NCBI GenBank assembly: GCA_945875065.1 | Contig: CAMCJC010000143.1 | Span: 1-6,764, forward strand | Source of the DNA: an uncultured Propionibacteriaceae bacterium | GTDB taxonomy: Bacteria > Actinomycetota > Actinomycetes > Propionibacteriales > Propionibacteriaceae | Direction of reading: 5' to 3' | DNA length: 6,764 nt | Part shown: piece after piece, positions 1 through 5,313 of the stretch | Position numbering within the stretch: the first letter of the stretch is position 1 | How the letters are laid out: each line of letters begins with the position of its first letter | Program-made: the position numbers and the translations under genes | Notes under the pieces: model-generated | Databases searched by the model: none | What the model saw: the letters and a program-made list of their open reading frames with translations, nothing else | What the model was told of the DNA's origin: nothing

Positions 1-469
1 CATGATCGCGGCCGGCGTGGACGTCGCCGACGAGGCCGCCGTCACCGCCTACACCCTGGACAATTCCTACGGCGCCGCCCTCGGCAAGGCCGTGGCCCCC
101 GTCTTCGAGCCGCTCGGCTTCGACTGGCGCGTCAACGTCGGCGTGCTGTCGTCCCTGGCGGCGCGGGAGGTCGTGGTCTCGACGATGGGTCAGGTCGCGG
201 CCGCCGAGGATCCGGAGGATCCGGGCGAGGCGCTCGCCGGGTTCACGCACGGGGACGGGCCGCACGCCGGCGAGCCGGTGTTCACGCCGGGCACGATCGC
301 CGCGCTGCTGGTGTTCTTCGTCTACGCCCTGCAATGCGCCTCCACGCTCGGCGTCATGCGGCGCGAGACCGGTACCTGGCGGTGGTCGGCGATCGCGTTC
401 GTGTACATGGGTGTCCTCGCTTGGACCATGGCGTTCCTGGCGAAGATCGTGGTCGGAGGCTTGATGTGA
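1..469 (+). CDS. feoB: Ferrous iron transport protein B, C-terminal part (5' end outside window)
   Basis: This is the last 155 or so residues of FeoB, the inner-membrane Fe(II) permease with an N-terminal GTPase domain that lies outside the window. The visible part is the second Gate region and C-terminal helices. The run P-L-G-F-D-W followed by A-A-R-E-V-V-V-S-T-M-G is the conserved Gate signature. The segment with Y-A-L-Q-C-A-S-T-L and then R-R-E-T-G-T-W is the usual final helix pair, with the family's conserved Cys and the RRETG loop. Reading frame 2 is open to the left edge, so the Met at base 2 is internal and not a start. The loop between the two parts is acidic and His-containing and includes a 9-bp tandem repeat. 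The stop TGA overlaps the start of the Nfu-like gene. The identification rests on motif recall and is firm. Confidence 0.95.
   Translation, partial: MIAAGVDVADEAAVTAYTLDNSYGAALGKAVAPVFEPLGFDWRVNVGVLSSLAAREVVVSTMGQVAAAEDPEDPGEALAGFTHGDGPHAGEPVFTPGTIAALLVFFVYALQCASTLGVMRRETGTWRWSAIAFVYMGVLAWTMAFLAKIVVGGLM
206..223 (+). repeat. 9-bp perfect tandem duplication inside feoB
   Basis: GAGGATCCG occurs twice back to back (206-214 and 215-223). It encodes E-D-P-E-D-P in the loop between the Gate motif and the last helices of FeoB. The unit is a multiple of three, so the frame is kept. It is probably a simple slippage product in a loop that tolerates length change. Confidence 0.6.
455..459 (+). promoter_or_regulatory. 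Ribosome binding site of the Nfu-like gene
   Basis: GGAGG lies inside the feoB 3' end, 6 bases before the GTG at 466. It decides the start of the Nfu-like gene: the upstream ATG in the same frame at 334 would overlap feoB by 136 bases and would precede the protein with non-homologous arginine-rich sequence read out of frame from feoB. Confidence 0.75.
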
Positions 470-1032
470 GCCGCCCCATCCACCCCCAGGCCGTGCCGGG
501 CGACCGGCAAGTCGTCAGGTGGGTCGTCGCGACCGGCGACCTGCCCGTCGGCACCGTCACCAAGGCGCCGGGCACGCTCGGGCCGCTGCTGGAATACGGC
601 GTCATCACCAAGCTACTGGTGGAGGCCGGCGGCGTATGGACCTGGCTCGCCGACGACCACACGTGGGCAGAGCAGGGGCCGCGAATCCGCGACGCGATCG
701 TCGCGGCACTGGAGACCGAAGGTTGGGAGGTCGAGGAGGGGGACGTCGACCTCCTCGGCCACATCGCCCGCGATGTCGTCGAGGGGGAGTTGAAGAGCTA
801 CATCGCCAGCCACGGCGGGCAAATCACCGTCGTCGACAACGACGTGGATTCCGTTTCACTCGACTTCGGCGGTGCCTGCGAGGACTGCCCGGCGGCCGGC
901 CAAACCCTTCACCAGCGAGTCGAGACGACGATCCGGGCCCGCTATCCGCGCCTTCGAGCCGTCACCCGCGTCGGCGAGAAGGGGAAGAAGCGGGGCCTGC
1001 CGCTGCTGCCCATACCGGGAAGATCCTGCTGA
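466..1032 (+). CDS. Nfu/NifU-like iron-sulfur cluster carrier, coupled to feoB
   Basis: Predicted 188-residue soluble protein, GTG start, overlapping the feoB stop in ATGTGA with GGAGG 6 bases upstream, so the two are almost certainly translationally coupled. The C-terminal domain (about residues 100-170) fits the NifU C-terminal/Nfu fold: a S-H-G-G turn near 115-118, then beta strands, then F-G-G-A-C-E-D-C-P with C138 and C141 as the CxxC pair that holds a bridging [4Fe-4S] cluster in a dimer, followed by T-L-x-x-x-V-E. The N-terminal part (about 10-90) faintly resembles the Nfu N-terminal domain (a G-V-x-x-W turn, then a W and an amphipathic helix) but is divergent and has no Cys. The family carries Fe-S clusters to target proteins; a link to FeoB-imported iron, or a role regulating FeoB, is inferred from position. 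The Lys/Arg-rich tail is unremarkable. Confidence 0.88.
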   Translation: MSRPIHPQAVPGDRQVVRWVVATGDLPVGTVTKAPGTLGPLLEYGVITKLLVEAGGVWTWLADDHTWAEQGPRIRDAIVAALETEGWEVEEGDVDLLGHIARDVVEGELKSYIASHGGQITVVDNDVDSVSLDFGGACEDCPAAGQTLHQRVETTIRARYPRLRAVTRVGEKGKKRGLPLLPIPGRSC

Positions 1033-1040
1033 ACCTGAGA

Positions 1041-1084
1041 GTCACACCTGATGCCGCGGAGCCGGATCCGCGCTCAGGTGTGAC
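1041..1084. terminator. Bidirectional hairpin between the convergent nfu-like and YibE/F genes
   Basis: The arms 1041-1051 (GTCACACCTGA) and 1074-1084 (TCAGGTGTGAC) are perfect 11-bp inverted repeats. Inside them 1055-1060 (CGCGGA) pairs with 1067-1072 (TCCGCG) around a 6-base loop, giving a long, GC-rich two-part hairpin. It starts 8 bases after the nfu-like stop and overlaps the stop codon and last residues of the YibE/F gene, which runs the other way. There is no T-tract on either side, as in many actinobacterial terminators. Termination in both directions is inferred from the structure and the position. Confidence 0.65.
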
Positions 1085-2277
1085 GCATTCTCGGGTTCGT
1101 CGACCGGGCCGGCGACGGTGAGGGCCGCGATGCCCGTGGTGATCGGGACGCTCAGGACCAACCCGATCGACGAGCCCAGGGTACGGACGATCTCCCCGGA
1201 GAACTGCTCCACGTTCAGCAGATCGAGGGTGGTGCGGGTGGTGAAGAACACCAGCAGCAGCACCGTCAGCGCCCCGCCCGCGTAGGCGAACACGATCGTG
1301 TAGATCGTGGAGGCGATGTGGTCGCGCCCGATGCGCATGCCCGAGGTGAACAGCTCGCGGCGGGTCATCGAAGGCGCGGCCGCCCGCAGCTCCCACACCG
1401 CCGAGCTCTGGGTGATGGTCACGTCGTTTAGGACTCCGAGGCCGCCGATGATGATCGCGACCATCAGGATCTCCTTGAAGTTGATTCCCGAGGCTAGGGA
1501 CGACAGCTCGAAGTCACTTTCCTCGGCGAATCCGGACAGTCGCGCGAACTCGACGGAGATCGCGCCGAGCGCCGTCGTTATCCCGACTCCCAGCAGCGTC
1601 CCCACCAGGGCCGCCGATGTTCGCATCGAAACCCCGTGCGCCACGTACAACACGACGAACATGATCGCCGTGCCGCCGACGAGCGCGACGATGATGCCGG
1701 GCTTGCCTGCCAGCAGCGCCGGCAGCATGAACCCGATCAGTACGCCCCCCGCGAACACGAGTCCCAGCAGTGCGAACAGGCCCTTCCATCTGGCGACCGC
1801 CGCTACGACGATGAGGAACAGCACCCCGAGGGCGATCATGAACGGGATGCGGTTCGCGTCGGAATAGGAGTAGACGGGGCCGTCGGGGGTGGTGACGCGG
1901 CCAACCTTGATCTCGTCGCCGGCCCGTAGTCCCGCCTGCGCCTGCGGGCCCTGCAGCGGCACGTCGACGACGGTGCCGACCTCCGGCCCCGATTTCAGCT
2001 CGACCGTCGCCGTCAGGCAGACGGCGTTGCTGATCTGCGCGCTGTCGCAGCCCTCGCGGACCTCGGTGATCTTGGCGAGTTCGAACGAGAACCCGGGCAC
2101 GTCGGAGAGGCGGTGGACGTGGGCGTCGAGATCGGCCTTGCTGGGCCACAGCCAGATCATCCCCGCGATCGTCAACACCCCGAGGATCGACAGGAACGTG
2201 ATCAGGATCGTCCGGGCTGTCGACCCGACGGTGACTTGGTCTAGGTCGTCGTGAACGTGCGAATGGCCGGCTCCCAT
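1042..2277 (-). CDS. YibE/F family integral membrane protein
   Basis: Predicted 411-residue membrane protein of the YibE/F family, whose biochemical role is not established. The start is the ATG at 2277, giving M-G-A-G-H-S-H-V-H-D-D, because family members often open with such a His-rich stretch and a leaderless-type -10 box sits just upstream; the frame stays open far upstream only as a shadow of the rhomboid gene. One helix at about 23-44 is followed by an external domain (about 45-142) with two cysteines, C77 and C87, that could form a disulfide. Seven more helices follow at about 144-162, 165-190, 193-214, 219-240, 266-287, 320-345 and 362-389. The segment G-L-G-V-L-N-D-V-T-I-T-Q (279-290) matches the conserved core of the family. 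The last residues lie in a hairpin shared with the convergent junction. Family assignment is firm, function unknown. Confidence 0.9.
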   Translation of the reverse strand: MGAGHSHVHDDLDQVTVGSTARTILITFLSILGVLTIAGMIWLWPSKADLDAHVHRLSDVPGFSFELAKITEVREGCDSAQISNAVCLTATVELKSGPEVGTVVDVPLQGPQAQAGLRAGDEIKVGRVTTPDGPVYSYSDANRIPFMIALGVLFLIVVAAVARWKGLFALLGLVFAGGVLIGFMLPALLAGKPGIIVALVGGTAIMFVVLYVAHGVSMRTSAALVGTLLGVGITTALGAISVEFARLSGFAEESDFELSSLASGINFKEILMVAIIIGGLGVLNDVTITQSSAVWELRAAAPSMTRRELFTSGMRIGRDHIASTIYTIVFAYAGGALTVLLLVFFTTRTTLDLLNVEQFSGEIVRTLGSSIGLVLSVPITTGIAALTVAGPVDEPENASHLSADPAPRHQV

Positions 2278-2285
2278 AACCCTGC

Positions 2286-2291
2286 ACGATA
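2286..2291 (-). promoter_or_regulatory. -10 box for the YibE/F gene (near-leaderless)
   Basis: Read on the minus strand the hexamer is TATCGT, a TANNNT match, with 8 bases (GCAGGGTT) before the ATG at 2277. That spacing puts the transcription start at or 1-2 bases before the start codon. No convincing -35 box is visible. The short CAGGG could act as a weak ribosome binding site only if transcription starts further upstream. Confidence 0.45.
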
Positions 2292-2306
2292 CCCGGCGAC
2301 TGCCGG

Positions 2307-2312
2307 TAACCT
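2307..2312 (+). promoter_or_regulatory. -10 box for the rhomboid gene (leaderless)
   Basis: TAACCT fits TANNNT and is followed by 7 bases and then the ATG at 2320, the standard geometry of actinobacterial leaderless transcripts, in which the A of ATG is +1. No Shine-Dalgarno sequence precedes the ATG, which agrees with leaderless translation. The matching -35 position would overlap the -10 box of the divergent YibE/F gene. Confidence 0.5.
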
Positions 2313-2319
2313 TGCCGCC

Positions 2320-3213
2320 ATGGTCCAGGTCTGCTATCGGCACTCCACGGAGGCGACGGGCATCGTCTGCCAGCGCTGCCGCCGACCCATCTGTCCGCGG
2401 TGCATGATCGCCGGTGCCGTTGGCTTCCAATGCCCCGAGTGCGTCGCGGCAGGAATGCGGCAGACACGCCAACTGGTGCTGCCGTTCGGCGGCACCCGCA
2501 GCCGCGACCCGCGCTGGACGTCGTTCGCGTTGATCGGGCTGAACGTCGCGGTGTGGCTGGCGATCGTGCTCTACGGCGGCACCGAGGGACCGCTGCTGCG
2601 GCTCCTGGCGCTGCAGAACGAGGGCATGTGCATTCAGGGGAACTACATCCTGGGCGTGACGGCTGCGGACTGCCCGTCCTACGGCGGCCAGTGGTGGGCG
2701 GGCGTCACCGACGGCGCGTGGTGGCAGGTGATCACGAGCGCCTTCGTGCACCTGGACTGGATCCACATCGCCTTCAACATGGTGGCCCTCTACGTCCTCG
2801 GCCCGGAACTGGAGAAGATCCTTGGGCGGATCCGGTTCCTAACGATGTATTTCGTCTCGGCGCTGATGGGCTCGGCGTTCGTGCTGTGGCTGAGCGAGCC
2901 CCACACGACCACCGCCGGCGCATCCGGCGCGATCTTCGGGATGATGGGCTCGATCCTCCTCGTGGCGTGGAAGCTGAAGGCGAACTACCAGCGGATCGGG
3001 TTCTGGATCGGCCTCAACATCGCGATCACGTTCTTCGGCTCCAACGTCATCTCCTGGCAGGGCCACCTCGGCGGCTTCGTCGGCGGCCTAGCCGTAACCG
3101 CCGCGCTCGTGCTCCTGCCGAAACAGCAGCGAAGCAGGCTGCAGTGGCCGCTGACAGCCCTGGTCGCAGTGGTCGCGCTCGCCGCGATCATCGCGAAAGC
3201 CCTAGCTGAATAG
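2320..3213 (+). CDS. Rhomboid family intramembrane serine protease with N-terminal zinc finger
   Basis: Predicted 297-residue protein. Residues 5-41 carry a B-box-like zinc finger with candidate ligands C5, H8, C17, C20, C25, C28, C38 and C41, an arrangement typical of actinobacterial rhomboids. A basic linker (about 46-65) leads into the membrane domain. H149-I-A-F-N153-M is the rhomboid HxxxN motif that helps form the oxyanion hole. G-A-S202-G-A-I-F-G holds the nucleophilic serine, and Q-G-H249-L-G-G holds the catalytic histidine, so the protease should be active. It would cut transmembrane substrates within the bilayer; the substrate is unknown. I chose the ATG at 2320 over the upstream in-frame ATG at 2251 because the zinc finger begins right after it and a -10 box sits 7 bases upstream; the earlier start would lie inside the divergent gene. 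The 3' end overlaps the convergent penicillin-binding gene by 12 bp. Confidence 0.93.
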   Translation: MVQVCYRHSTEATGIVCQRCRRPICPRCMIAGAVGFQCPECVAAGMRQTRQLVLPFGGTRSRDPRWTSFALIGLNVAVWLAIVLYGGTEGPLLRLLALQNEGMCIQGNYILGVTAADCPSYGGQWWAGVTDGAWWQVITSAFVHLDWIHIAFNMVALYVLGPELEKILGRIRFLTMYFVSALMGSAFVLWLSEPHTTTAGASGAIFGMMGSILLVAWKLKANYQRIGFWIGLNIAITFFGSNVISWQGHLGGFVGGLAVTAALVLLPKQQRSRLQWPLTALVAVVALAAIIAKALAE

Positions 3214-5121
3214 CTGCTCGATCAGCGGCTGCGCCGTCCCCGACCCGCTGTCGCCCTTCTCGACGAATGCCGCTACCGCGTACTTGTCGTTCCAGGCGAT
3301 CATCCACGCGTGAGCCGTGTCGGTGGTGCCAGCGGACTGCCCGAACTCTGCGGTGCCGGTCTTCGCGCCGGTCATGATCTTCGCCAGGCCCGAGTTCGGA
3401 TCCTTCTGCACGACCGCCTTCATCACCTCCTGCAGGTTCGACGTCTCGGAATCGGTCAGCGGCGATGCCGTGCTGGTGGCCTGCTGCCCCTTGACCAGCC
3501 ACGGGACGACCGTGCGTCCGGAGGCGACGCTCGCCGCCACCGACGCCATCCCCAGCGGCGACATGCGGATTCCACCCTGCCCGATCATGCTGGCTGCCTG
3601 GTCGACCTGCGACGAGTTCGGCTCGACCGTACCGAAGTTCGAGGTGAACCCGGCGTCGTAGTCGGTGCCGACACCGAGGCTTCCGGCCGCCGCCTTCAGC
3701 TCGTCGCGGGAAATCGTCTGATAATTCCGGCCGAACGCTGTGTTGCACGAGTACGCGGCCGCCTCCTTCAGCGGGATGGAGCCGAGGTGATCGGCGGGGT
3801 AGCCGGGATAGTTGTGCATCGTGTAATCGCCGATGGTCAGGGAGTCGGAACACTCGACGGCGCTGTCGGCGGTGGTCCCTTTGCGGATCATGGCCAGTGA
3901 GGTGACGACTTTGAACGTCGATCCCGGCGCGAACGACCCGTAGGTGGCCTGCGGGTACTCGCCGACCGCCGGCGAGTTCGCCGCCGCCAGCACCCCACCG
4001 TCTTTGACGTCGATCACGACCAGGGCCGCGACGTCCGACGGATGGCTTGAGGCCAGGACACTCTCGGCCTTCTCCTGCAGCTGCCGGTCGAGTGAGAGGT
4101 CGATCGGGGCACCGATGCTGGGCTCTTGCGTGAACAGCGCAACTTCCTTGAACTCGATGCCCTGCCTGCCCACCTGGTCGATCTGCACGCCCGCTACGCC
4201 GCGAAGCTGCTTGTCGTAGCGCTGTTGCAGGCCGCTGACCCCAACCAGATCCGAGGTGGCCAGCGCCCCGCCGGATTCCGCGATCTGCTCGGCCGACGGC
4301 GCCCCGACCTTACCCAGCAGGCCGACGGCGAACGTGTCGCTCGGCGCGAGCATCGACTTGACTTCGGTTACGGCGCCCCCCGGCACGTTCGTCACCGCCG
4401 GTGGGATCTCCTCCTGCCGCACCGTCTTGCCCACAACGAACTGCTTCGGCCCGCCCGCGTTGACCTTAGCCACGAACTCGGCGGCATCGATCCCAAGGAC
4501 GCCGGCTAGCTGCTTCGCCGCCTCGGCCCACCTGGCCTGGTCGACCTTCGACTTGTCTAGCCCCAGCTGGTACAGGTTCCGCTCTTCGACGAGGGCCTGG
4601 CCCGCGCAGTCGTTGATCGCCGAGCGTCGCGGCTGCGTGCGACGGTGACGCAGCCGCGTTTCAGAGGTCAGCTGCGGGTGCACGACGCTCGCCGACCACA
4701 CCGCCTGCCAAGCCCCATCGACGTTGCTCAGCGGCAGCTTCGACTCGAACGTCCACGGCTGCTCGCCGACGGGGAGGCTGTGGGCGAGGGTGGCCGTCGC
4801 GGTCTTGCCGTCCGCCTCGTAGGTCACGCCCGCGACCGTCACGGCCGGGACCAGGTCGTCCATGCCGGCGAAGATCGTCTGCAGATCCTTGGTGGCATCC
4901 TCGACGCTGGTGGTCAGGGGGACGTCAGCCAGGCTCAGCTTCGGGATGGCCTCCGCGACCTGAGCGGCCACCGGCATCGCATCCGGCACGCCGTTCGGTG
5001 GCGCGGTCAACGTCCCGTCCGGTCCCTTCCCGGCCGGGCTGCATCCGACGAACAGACCCAGGGCCAGGGCGGCCGTGACTAACATGCGCGCCGCGCGGGT
5101 GAAGATACTGTTAGCGCCCAC
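3202..5121 (-). CDS. Penicillin-binding lipoprotein (class B PBP, NTF2-like domain plus transpeptidase)
   Basis: Predicted 639-residue D,D-transpeptidase that cross-links peptidoglycan outside the membrane. The N-terminus is a signal peptide ending L-F-V-G-C27, a lipobox with F at -3, so it is probably a lipoprotein. About 45-155 looks like the NTF2-like (MecA N-terminal) domain, about 160-330 the PBP dimerisation domain, and about 345-639 the transpeptidase. All three active-site motifs are present: S401-T-F-K404, S458-C-N460 and K587-T-G589. The layout matches the penicillin-binding lipoprotein of Mycobacterium (Rv2864c type) and PBP2a-like proteins. The usual R-G-x-x-x-D-R-x-G turn at the start of the dimerisation domain reads R-R-S-A-I-N-D-C-A-G here. 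I chose the GTG at 5121 because AAAGGGGA lies 6 bases upstream and it leaves a normal signal peptide; an in-frame GTG at 5154 would add 11 residues with acidic charges. Resistance to beta-lactams cannot be read from the sequence. Confidence 0.93.
   Translation of the reverse strand: MGANSIFTRAARMLVTAALALGLFVGCSPAGKGPDGTLTAPPNGVPDAMPVAAQVAEAIPKLSLADVPLTTSVEDATKDLQTIFAGMDDLVPAVTVAGVTYEADGKTATATLAHSLPVGEQPWTFESKLPLSNVDGAWQAVWSASVVHPQLTSETRLRHRRTQPRRSAINDCAGQALVEERNLYQLGLDKSKVDQARWAEAAKQLAGVLGIDAAEFVAKVNAGGPKQFVVGKTVRQEEIPPAVTNVPGGAVTEVKSMLAPSDTFAVGLLGKVGAPSAEQIAESGGALATSDLVGVSGLQQRYDKQLRGVAGVQIDQVGRQGIEFKEVALFTQEPSIGAPIDLSLDRQLQEKAESVLASSHPSDVAALVVIDVKDGGVLAAANSPAVGEYPQATYGSFAPGSTFKVVTSLAMIRKGTTADSAVECSDSLTIGDYTMHNYPGYPADHLGSIPLKEAAAYSCNTAFGRNYQTISRDELKAAAGSLGVGTDYDAGFTSNFGTVEPNSSQVDQAASMIGQGGIRMSPLGMASVAASVASGRTVVPWLVKGQQATSTASPLTDSETSNLQEVMKAVVQKDPNSGLAKIMTGAKTGTAEFGQSAGTTDTAHAWMIAWNDKYAVAAFVEKGDSGSGTAQPLIEQLFS
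3212..3230. terminator. Short hairpin at the convergent rhomboid/PBP junction (weak)
   Basis: AGCTGCT (3212-3218) can pair with AGCGGCT (3224-3230) around a 5-base loop, with one G-U pair on the plus-strand RNA. It begins at the rhomboid stop codon and lies within the end of the PBP coding region. There is no T-tract. It may be chance in GC-rich coding DNA. Confidence 0.22.
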
Positions 5122-5127
5122 GTGAAG

Positions 5128-5135
5128 TCCCCTTT
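5128..5135 (-). promoter_or_regulatory. Ribosome binding site of the penicillin-binding protein gene
   Basis: On the minus strand AAAGGGGA ends 6 bases before the GTG at 5121. It supports this start over the in-frame GTG at 5154, which has no Shine-Dalgarno sequence. Confidence 0.65.
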
Positions 5136-5159
5136 CCTGGGTCAATCCTTCCACGATCG

Positions 5160-5165
5160 AGGGTA
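5160..5165 (-). promoter_or_regulatory. Candidate -10 box for the penicillin-binding protein gene
   Basis: The minus strand reads TACCCT, a TANNNT match. Transcription would start near 5152-5154, leaving a leader of about 30 bases that contains the ribosome binding site. The spacing to the GTG at 5154 is only 5 bases, so a leaderless longer form cannot be excluded. No good -35 box is visible. Confidence 0.35.
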
Positions 5166-5247
5166 ACTGGGCCTCTGAGAAGAAGCCAGGGTCGGCCCCT
5201 CGGACGGCATCCTCCTCCTGAGAACTTGTCGCGCCGTACCGCCTCGG

Positions 5248-5264
5248 CCGGTACCCTGGTCCGG
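5248..5264. promoter_or_regulatory. Imperfect inverted repeat over the terC-family -10 box (possible operator)
   Basis: CCGG-T-ACC (5248-5255) and GGT-CCGG (5258-5264) are inverted copies apart from one extra T, separated by 2 bases. The structure spans the candidate -10 box, where a repressor would block transcription. A metal-responsive regulator would suit the gene, but I recognise no known operator consensus, and GC-rich DNA gives such repeats by chance. Confidence 0.2.
5252..5257 (+). promoter_or_regulatory. Candidate -10 box for the TerC-family gene
   Basis: TACCCT fits TANNNT. The nearest -35-like hexamer is TTGTCG at 5226-5231, but the 20-base spacer is too long for a standard promoter. 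The transcription start would fall near 5264-5266, leaving a leader of about 45 bases before the TTG start, or exactly at the GTG of a small ORF. Confidence 0.4.
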
Positions 5265-5265
5265 A

Positions 5266-5313
5266 GTGCCCGTTCGGCTTTTCCGCATCTTTACAAGGAG
5301 TGAATCCGGTTGA
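5266..5313 (+). CDS. Possible leaderless 15-residue leader ORF before the TerC-family gene
   Basis: A GTG at 5266 lies 8 bases after the TACCCT -10 box and opens a 15-codon frame encoding M-P-V-R-L-F-R-I-F-T-R-S-E-S-G. Its TGA (5311-5313) overlaps the TTG start of the TerC-family gene (5310-5312) in TTGA, and the Shine-Dalgarno sequence of that gene lies inside the small frame. This is the arrangement expected for a leaderless upstream ORF coupled to the main gene by termination and re-initiation. The peptide has three Arg and no run of one rare amino acid, so no attenuation code is evident. A frame of 15 codons can arise by chance; I have no homology for it. Confidence 0.28.
   Translation: MPVRLFRIFTRSESG
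5295..5300 (+). promoter_or_regulatory. Ribosome binding site of the TerC-family gene
   Basis: AAGGAG lies 9 bases before the TTG at 5310. It is the strongest ribosome binding site in the window and is the main reason to accept the TTG start. Confidence 0.75.

Noticed and set aside
334..465. Longer Nfu-like reading frame starting inside feoB
   Set aside because: The added residues are an Arg/His-rich shadow of feoB; GGAGG and the ATGTGA overlap point to the GTG at 466.
1307..1867. 186-codon open frame on the plus strand
   Set aside because: Antisense shadow of the YibE/F gene; low-complexity Ser/Thr/Ala/Pro composition, no ribosome binding site, no recognisable domain.
2278..2766. Longer YibE/F reading frame extending upstream
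   Set aside because: The extension is antisense to the rhomboid zinc-finger region, is Arg/Ala-rich and has no homology; family-like sequence starts at the ATG at 2277.
5142..5210. 22-codon ORF on the minus strand upstream of the penicillin-binding gene, starting ATG after AGGAGG
   Set aside because: The purine run sits too close to the ATG (3 bases), the frame runs across the candidate -10 box of the PBP gene, and no promoter is visible before it.
5186..5259. Seven-base inverted copies CCAGGGT (5186-5192) and ACCCTGG (5253-5259) in the PBP/TerC divergent region
   Set aside because: The arms are short and 60 bases apart with no extension; this is easily chance in GC-rich DNA.
5166..5309. 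yybP-ykoY manganese riboswitch before the TerC-family gene
   Set aside because: This riboswitch class controls several terC/alx genes, so I looked for its conserved core, but no matching motif is present and the predicted transcript leader of about 45 bases is too short.
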